From positions 1 to 64,000 of the forward strand of contig NZ_CAKAKO010000004.1 in NCBI RefSeq assembly GCF_916700565.1: a stretch of 64,000 bases of DNA, read 5' to 3'. The stretch is from Xenophilus sp. Marseille-Q4582 (GTDB lineage: Bacteria; Pseudomonadota; Gammaproteobacteria; Burkholderiales; Burkholderiaceae_C). Position 1 is the first letter of the stretch. Every line of letters begins with the position of its first letter. Shown here in pieces: positions 61,208-64,000 of this stretch. The position numbers and the translations under genes are program-made. Below the pieces are notes generated by a model. It saw only the letters and a program-made list of their open reading frames with translations. It had not been told where the DNA came from and made no database searches.

Positions 61208-63135
61208 CGCACGACGCGCTGCGCCAGGGAGACCGTGAAGATGCCCCAGCGGTCGATGCGCTGGGTGATCTTGCGAAAGCCGGCCTCTTCGACCAACTGG
61301 TCCATCTCGGCCTGCGTGCGCCGGCGCATCACCCAGGCCAAGGGCGGCCCTTCGGGGGGTGTCGCGACGCGGGCATCTGCGGGCTCGGGCGGGCTGCTGC
61401 GTTGCAAATGCTCGCCATGGCTGGGGCCATGGCTGTGCTTTGCGCCTTGCATCCCATCCCGATCCGCAGCGCCCGCTTTCCGCTCACCCCCCGAAGGGCC
61501 GCCCGTGCCCCGCCGGTGACTGGTGAGCGCGCGCGCGATCATTTCCAGCTGCGGGTGCCAGGGCTGGCCCGTGTAGACCAGGTAGCCGCCGTCTTCCACC
61601 GCATCGCCCACGCCGGCCAGCGAGCGCCGCACCATTTCGTTGTCGGGGAAGAGCTCGTACAGGCCCGACACCACGGCCAGCGTGGGCCGCGGCATCACGC
61701 TGGCCAGGCTCACGCGGTCGAAGGCGTCGGCCTGCACGAACTGGGCGCGGTCCTGCAGCTCGCGCTCGGCGATCAGTTTCTGTCCGTCGCGCACGTTGAT
61801 GTCGCTGTAATCGCGCAGCAGGATGGAGTGCGCCTTCACGGGGCTGGCGGCCACGGCGTCGAGCACGTAGCGGCCGTGGCCGGCCGCGATGTCCATCAGC
61901 CGCACTTCGCGGTGCGCGGCGGCCAGGCGCTCCATTGCGTCGCGCAGCAGCTCTTCCACATGCAGCTTGCGCTGGCGGATGCCGCGCCATCCGATGGAGT
62001 CGAGGTACGTGCGGTCGATGGCCTTGCCGATCAGCGGTGCGCCGGCGGGCTCGTTGCGGTACACATAGTCCAGCGTGCTGCCCGAATCGAAGCCGGTTTC
62101 ATGCCCCAGTGCCACGCCGCGCGACAGCGCGCCGCCCAGCCTGAGCCCGGCGCGCGTCGCGGCCCAGTACAGCCCGCGCGGTGACAGCGGATGCAGCGGG
62201 GCGGCCAGCGCGCGCGACTCCTCGGCCGTGGCGCCCTGCTGGTCGGCGCCGCGCAGGTCCACCGGCGCGGCCGGCGTGTCGAAACCCTGCAGGATGAAGC
62301 GGCGCACCGAGCTCACGGCGCCCGCGCGGTCCTTCTCGCCCAGCGTGTCGTGGAAGAAGCCGGGCAGCTCGATCTTCTCCTTCACCGCGCTGCCCAGGCG
62401 CTGGAAGAACTGGTGCTGCGGCTTGGAGTGCACCACCCAGTCAGCGCCCGAGATGAGCAGCTGCGTGGGCAGCACGATGGCGTTCGCGTCCTGCACCACG
62501 CGTTCGGCGGCCTCGTACAGGTCGAGCAGGATGTTGACGGCGATGGGGCGGCTGATGAGCGGGTCGCTGTCGTAGCTGGCGATGCGTTCCGGGTCGTGCG
62601 TGAGGAACTTGGCCTTCACGTAGCTGTTGACGAAGAACAGCCCGCGCAGCTTGTGCATCAGGGCCAGCCCCGGTCGCGCGAAGGGCACGTAGAGCTTGAC
62701 CTTGAAAGCCGGCGAGGCCAGCGTGAGGCCGCGCACCTTGGGCGCGTAGTCGTGCGCCCAGGTGCTGATGAGCACGGCGCCCACGCTCTGCGCGACGACG
62801 TGCATGTCTTCTTCCCGCACGCCGTGGCGGCGCGTGATGTGCTCGACGAAGGTCTGCACGTCGCGCACCGAATGCGCGAAGCTGGGGCTGTGGCCGCGCT
62901 CGCCGGGCGAGCGGCCGTGGCCGCGCGCGTCCCAGGCGTAGAAGTCGAAGTCCGGCAGGTCGAGTTCGTCGACCAGGTGCGCCATGCGCGCGCCATGCTC
63001 GTGGCCGCGGTGGAACAGCAGCACCGCGCCCCGCCGCTGCGCGCCCGGTGCCGGCACGGCCGGCCAGTGGCGGTAGAAGAGCGACACGCCGTCGTGCGTG
63101 TCGAAATGCAGTTCCTGCGCGGTACGAGAGGTCAT
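61204..63135 (-). CDS. Alpha/beta hydrolase - class I methyltransferase fusion
   Basis: This is 643 residues from ATG 63135 (the frame to 63198 is less likely). The N-terminal serine hydrolase (about 1-300) has LLFHRGHEHGAR, the nucleophile elbow VAQSVGAV in place of a canonical GxSxG, and a later catalytic-type H in ELPGFFHDTLGEKD. The C-terminal methyltransferase (about 400-640) shows MDIAAGHGRYVLDAV (motif I). About 54 residues of low-complexity Gly/Pro/His/Arg sequence interrupt the methyltransferase near its end and coincide with a palindromic element at 61342-61504. The fusion is conserved in this type of phospholipid operon; the role may be lipid head-group methylation. Confidence 0.85.
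   Translation of the reverse strand: MTSRTAQELHFDTHDGVSLFYRHWPAVPAPGAQRRGAVLLFHRGHEHGARMAHLVDELDLPDFDFYAWDARGHGRSPGERGHSPSFAHSVRDVQTFVEHITRRHGVREEDMHVVAQSVGAVLISTWAHDYAPKVRGLTLASPAFKVKLYVPFARPGLALMHKLRGLFFVNSYVKAKFLTHDPERIASYDSDPLISRPIAVNILLDLYEAAERVVQDANAIVLPTQLLISGADWVVHSKPQHQFFQRLGSAVKEKIELPGFFHDTLGEKDRAGAVSSVRRFILQGFDTPAAPVDLRGADQQGATAEESRALAAPLHPLSPRGLYWAATRAGLRLGGALSRGVALGHETGFDSGSTLDYVYRNEPAGAPLIGKAIDRTYLDSIGWRGIRQRKLHVEELLRDAMERLAAAHREVRLMDIAAGHGRYVLDAVAASPVKAHSILLRDYSDINVRDGQKLIAERELQDRAQFVQADAFDRVSLASVMPRPTLAVVSGLYELFPDNEMVRRSLAGVGDAVEDGGYLVYTGQPWHPQLEMIARALTSHRRGTGGPSGGERKAGAADRDGMQGAKHSHGPSHGEHLQRSSPPEPADARVATPPEGPPLAWVMRRRTQAEMDQLVEEAGFRKITQRIDRWGIFTVSLAQRVVR
61342..61504. repeat. 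163-bp palindromic element inserted in frame in a gene
   Basis: A perfect 19-bp inverted repeat bounds it: GGGCGGCCCTTCGGGGGGT at 61342-61360 and its exact complement at 61486-61504. The interior translates to a 54-residue low-complexity stretch inside the methyltransferase domain without breaking the frame. No open frame of its own and no target duplication were seen. It looks like a MITE or REP-type palindrome tolerated in a coding sequence. Confidence 0.75.
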
Positions 63136-63172
63136 GAAGGGGACGGTGTGTGACAGGCTCGGAAAAAGGGGC

Positions 63173-63778
63173 TCAGGCACCGGCCTCGGCCAGCGCACGG
63201 CGCACGCGGTTGACCGTGGTCCAGGCCACGAGCACCGTCAGCAGCGGCATCAGCAGCGCGGTGAAGCCGGGCAGCGGGCCGCCCAGCGCAACGTAGAGCC
63301 CCAGCGCGCCGAAGGCGAAGGCGCGGTCGCTCTTGCCCATCGGGCCGTCATAGCGGCGGCTGGCGCCCACGGTGGGCCCGAGCGCGCCCGCGAACTCGCT
63401 GAGGCCCGCGGCCACGATCAGCGCGCCCACCCAGAAGGCGCCCAACGGCTCGACCAGCGCAAAAGGCGCGTAGAGGGCGGCGTCGGACACCACGTCCGTC
63501 AGTTCGTTCAGGAAGGCGCCCAGCCGGCTCTGCTGGCCGTGTTCGCGCGCCAGCATGCCGTCGATGGCGTTGAAAGCCATGCGCAGCAGCATCCACAGCG
63601 GCACCAGTGCGAAGGCCCAGCGCCCCGGCGCGGCAAAGAAGAGCCACAGGCCCAGCGCCACGGACACCACACAGGCGGTCACCGTGACCTGGTTGGCCGT
63701 CACGCCGGCCCTGGCCAGGCGCCGCACCCCCGGGCGCAGCAGGGCCTGGAAACGGGGCTTGAGTTCGTAGATGGACAT
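63173..63778 (-). CDS. CDP-alcohol phosphatidyltransferase family protein
   Basis: This is 201 residues from ATG 63778. About six hydrophobic helices are present, and the CDP-alcohol motif D-G-x2-A-R-x8-G-x3-D-x3-D is visible as NAIDGMLAREHGQQSRLGAFLNELTDVVSD (about 70-99), though one segment deviates slightly. It would join a CDP-activated lipid to an alcohol. It is the first gene of the minus-strand phospholipid operon, 37 bp before the hydrolase-methyltransferase fusion. The head group is unknown. Confidence 0.88.
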   Translation of the reverse strand: MSIYELKPRFQALLRPGVRRLARAGVTANQVTVTACVVSVALGLWLFFAAPGRWAFALVPLWMLLRMAFNAIDGMLAREHGQQSRLGAFLNELTDVVSDAALYAPFALVEPLGAFWVGALIVAAGLSEFAGALGPTVGASRRYDGPMGKSDRAFAFGALGLYVALGGPLPGFTALLMPLLTVLVAWTTVNRVRRALAEAGA

Positions 63779-64000
63779 GCGCAGGCGGTCAGGCGAACGA
63801 GCCGAAGCAGCGGTGGCGGGCGATTCTGCCAGCCGGCCGGCCCGGCCTTGGCGCCAGGATGTACCGGTTTGCAAGCGCGAGGCCGAGGGTATCTTGGGAC
63901 GCTACCGCGCGCCCGGCAGGGAATGCGGCAGGCTCTAGCAGGCCGTTGAAAAATCCCCTGCGAGCGTCCGCGTCGGCCGCTACGATCTGAAGCCATCCCG
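63779..64000. other. Non-coding right edge
   Basis: No gene is supported. From about 63935 the sequence GCAGGCCGTTGAAAAATCCC resembles the start of a dispersed element or insertion sequence end that would continue outside the window. The upstream part presumably holds the promoter of the phospholipid operon; no clear box was found. Confidence 0.4.

Overview
The window is high-GC chromosomal DNA from a betaproteobacterium. Gene families and neighbourhoods point to Burkholderiales, most likely Comamonadaceae (Acidovorax or Alicycliphilus-like): an SAH riboswitch before ahcY, a metF/tlyA/ahcY cluster, ruvA beside phoH-ybeY, and a sigma54-type pilA promoter. This placement is inference; no rRNA or tRNA gene was seen.

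Layout. 1-4385: small conserved genes (DUF3820, DUF6152, DUF6644, ankyrin), mvaB and a DUF924 gene. 4379-12553: a rearranged type I-F CRISPR-Cas island. It holds five canonical repeats with 32-nt spacers, an IS21-family element that cuts the next spacer, a two-repeat mini-CRISPR, a MntA-HepT (MNT/HEPN) toxin-antitoxin pair, then cas2-cas3 and cas1. The Cascade genes csy1-4 are absent. 12583-23109 (minus): an envelope-stress operon of YjfI (DUF2170), PspA, an unknown small protein, a YqiJ-like protein, flotillin YqiK and a giant AAA ATPase. Its promoter carries two matching dyads. cas1 follows only 29 bp after the ATPase gene. 23300-28304: SAH riboswitch-ahcY, tlyA, metF (methyl cycle), rlpA and rlmJ. 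28334-35489: rplM-rpsI, erpA, an MFS pump, anmK, an M23 peptidase and tyrS. 35637-40400: PP2C phosphatase, FHA protein, CHASE2 adenylate cyclase and a metallo-beta-lactamase phosphodiesterase, a likely phospho/cAMP signalling set. 40619-52034: pilA followed by a pilin-glycosylation or surface-glycan cluster in two convergent, translationally coupled blocks. 52135-57666: Uma2 protein, FecR/OmpA pair, dtd, TSUP transporter, ybeY-phoH and ruvA. 57688-63778 (minus): a phospholipid operon (CDP-alcohol phosphotransferase, hydrolase-methyltransferase fusion, PAP2-DSP phosphatase, PlsC, CdsA).

The most striking observation is the mini-CRISPR at 7416-7501. Its 30-nt spacer matches, from its first base, a site 86 bp upstream (7358) that has a type I-F CC PAM. 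Thirteen of the first fifteen bases agree, and the only mismatches are positions 6 and 12, the bases that type I Cascade flips out of the guide-target helix. The second degenerate repeat runs into the start codon of mntA, so a Cas6f cut would separate the Shine-Dalgarno from the coding sequence. This reads as a crRNA-like guide by which Cascade would repress a MntA-HepT toxin-antitoxin operon, so that losing Cascade releases it. Here the Cascade genes do appear lost, with an IS21 element lacking a target duplication sitting where they would be expected.
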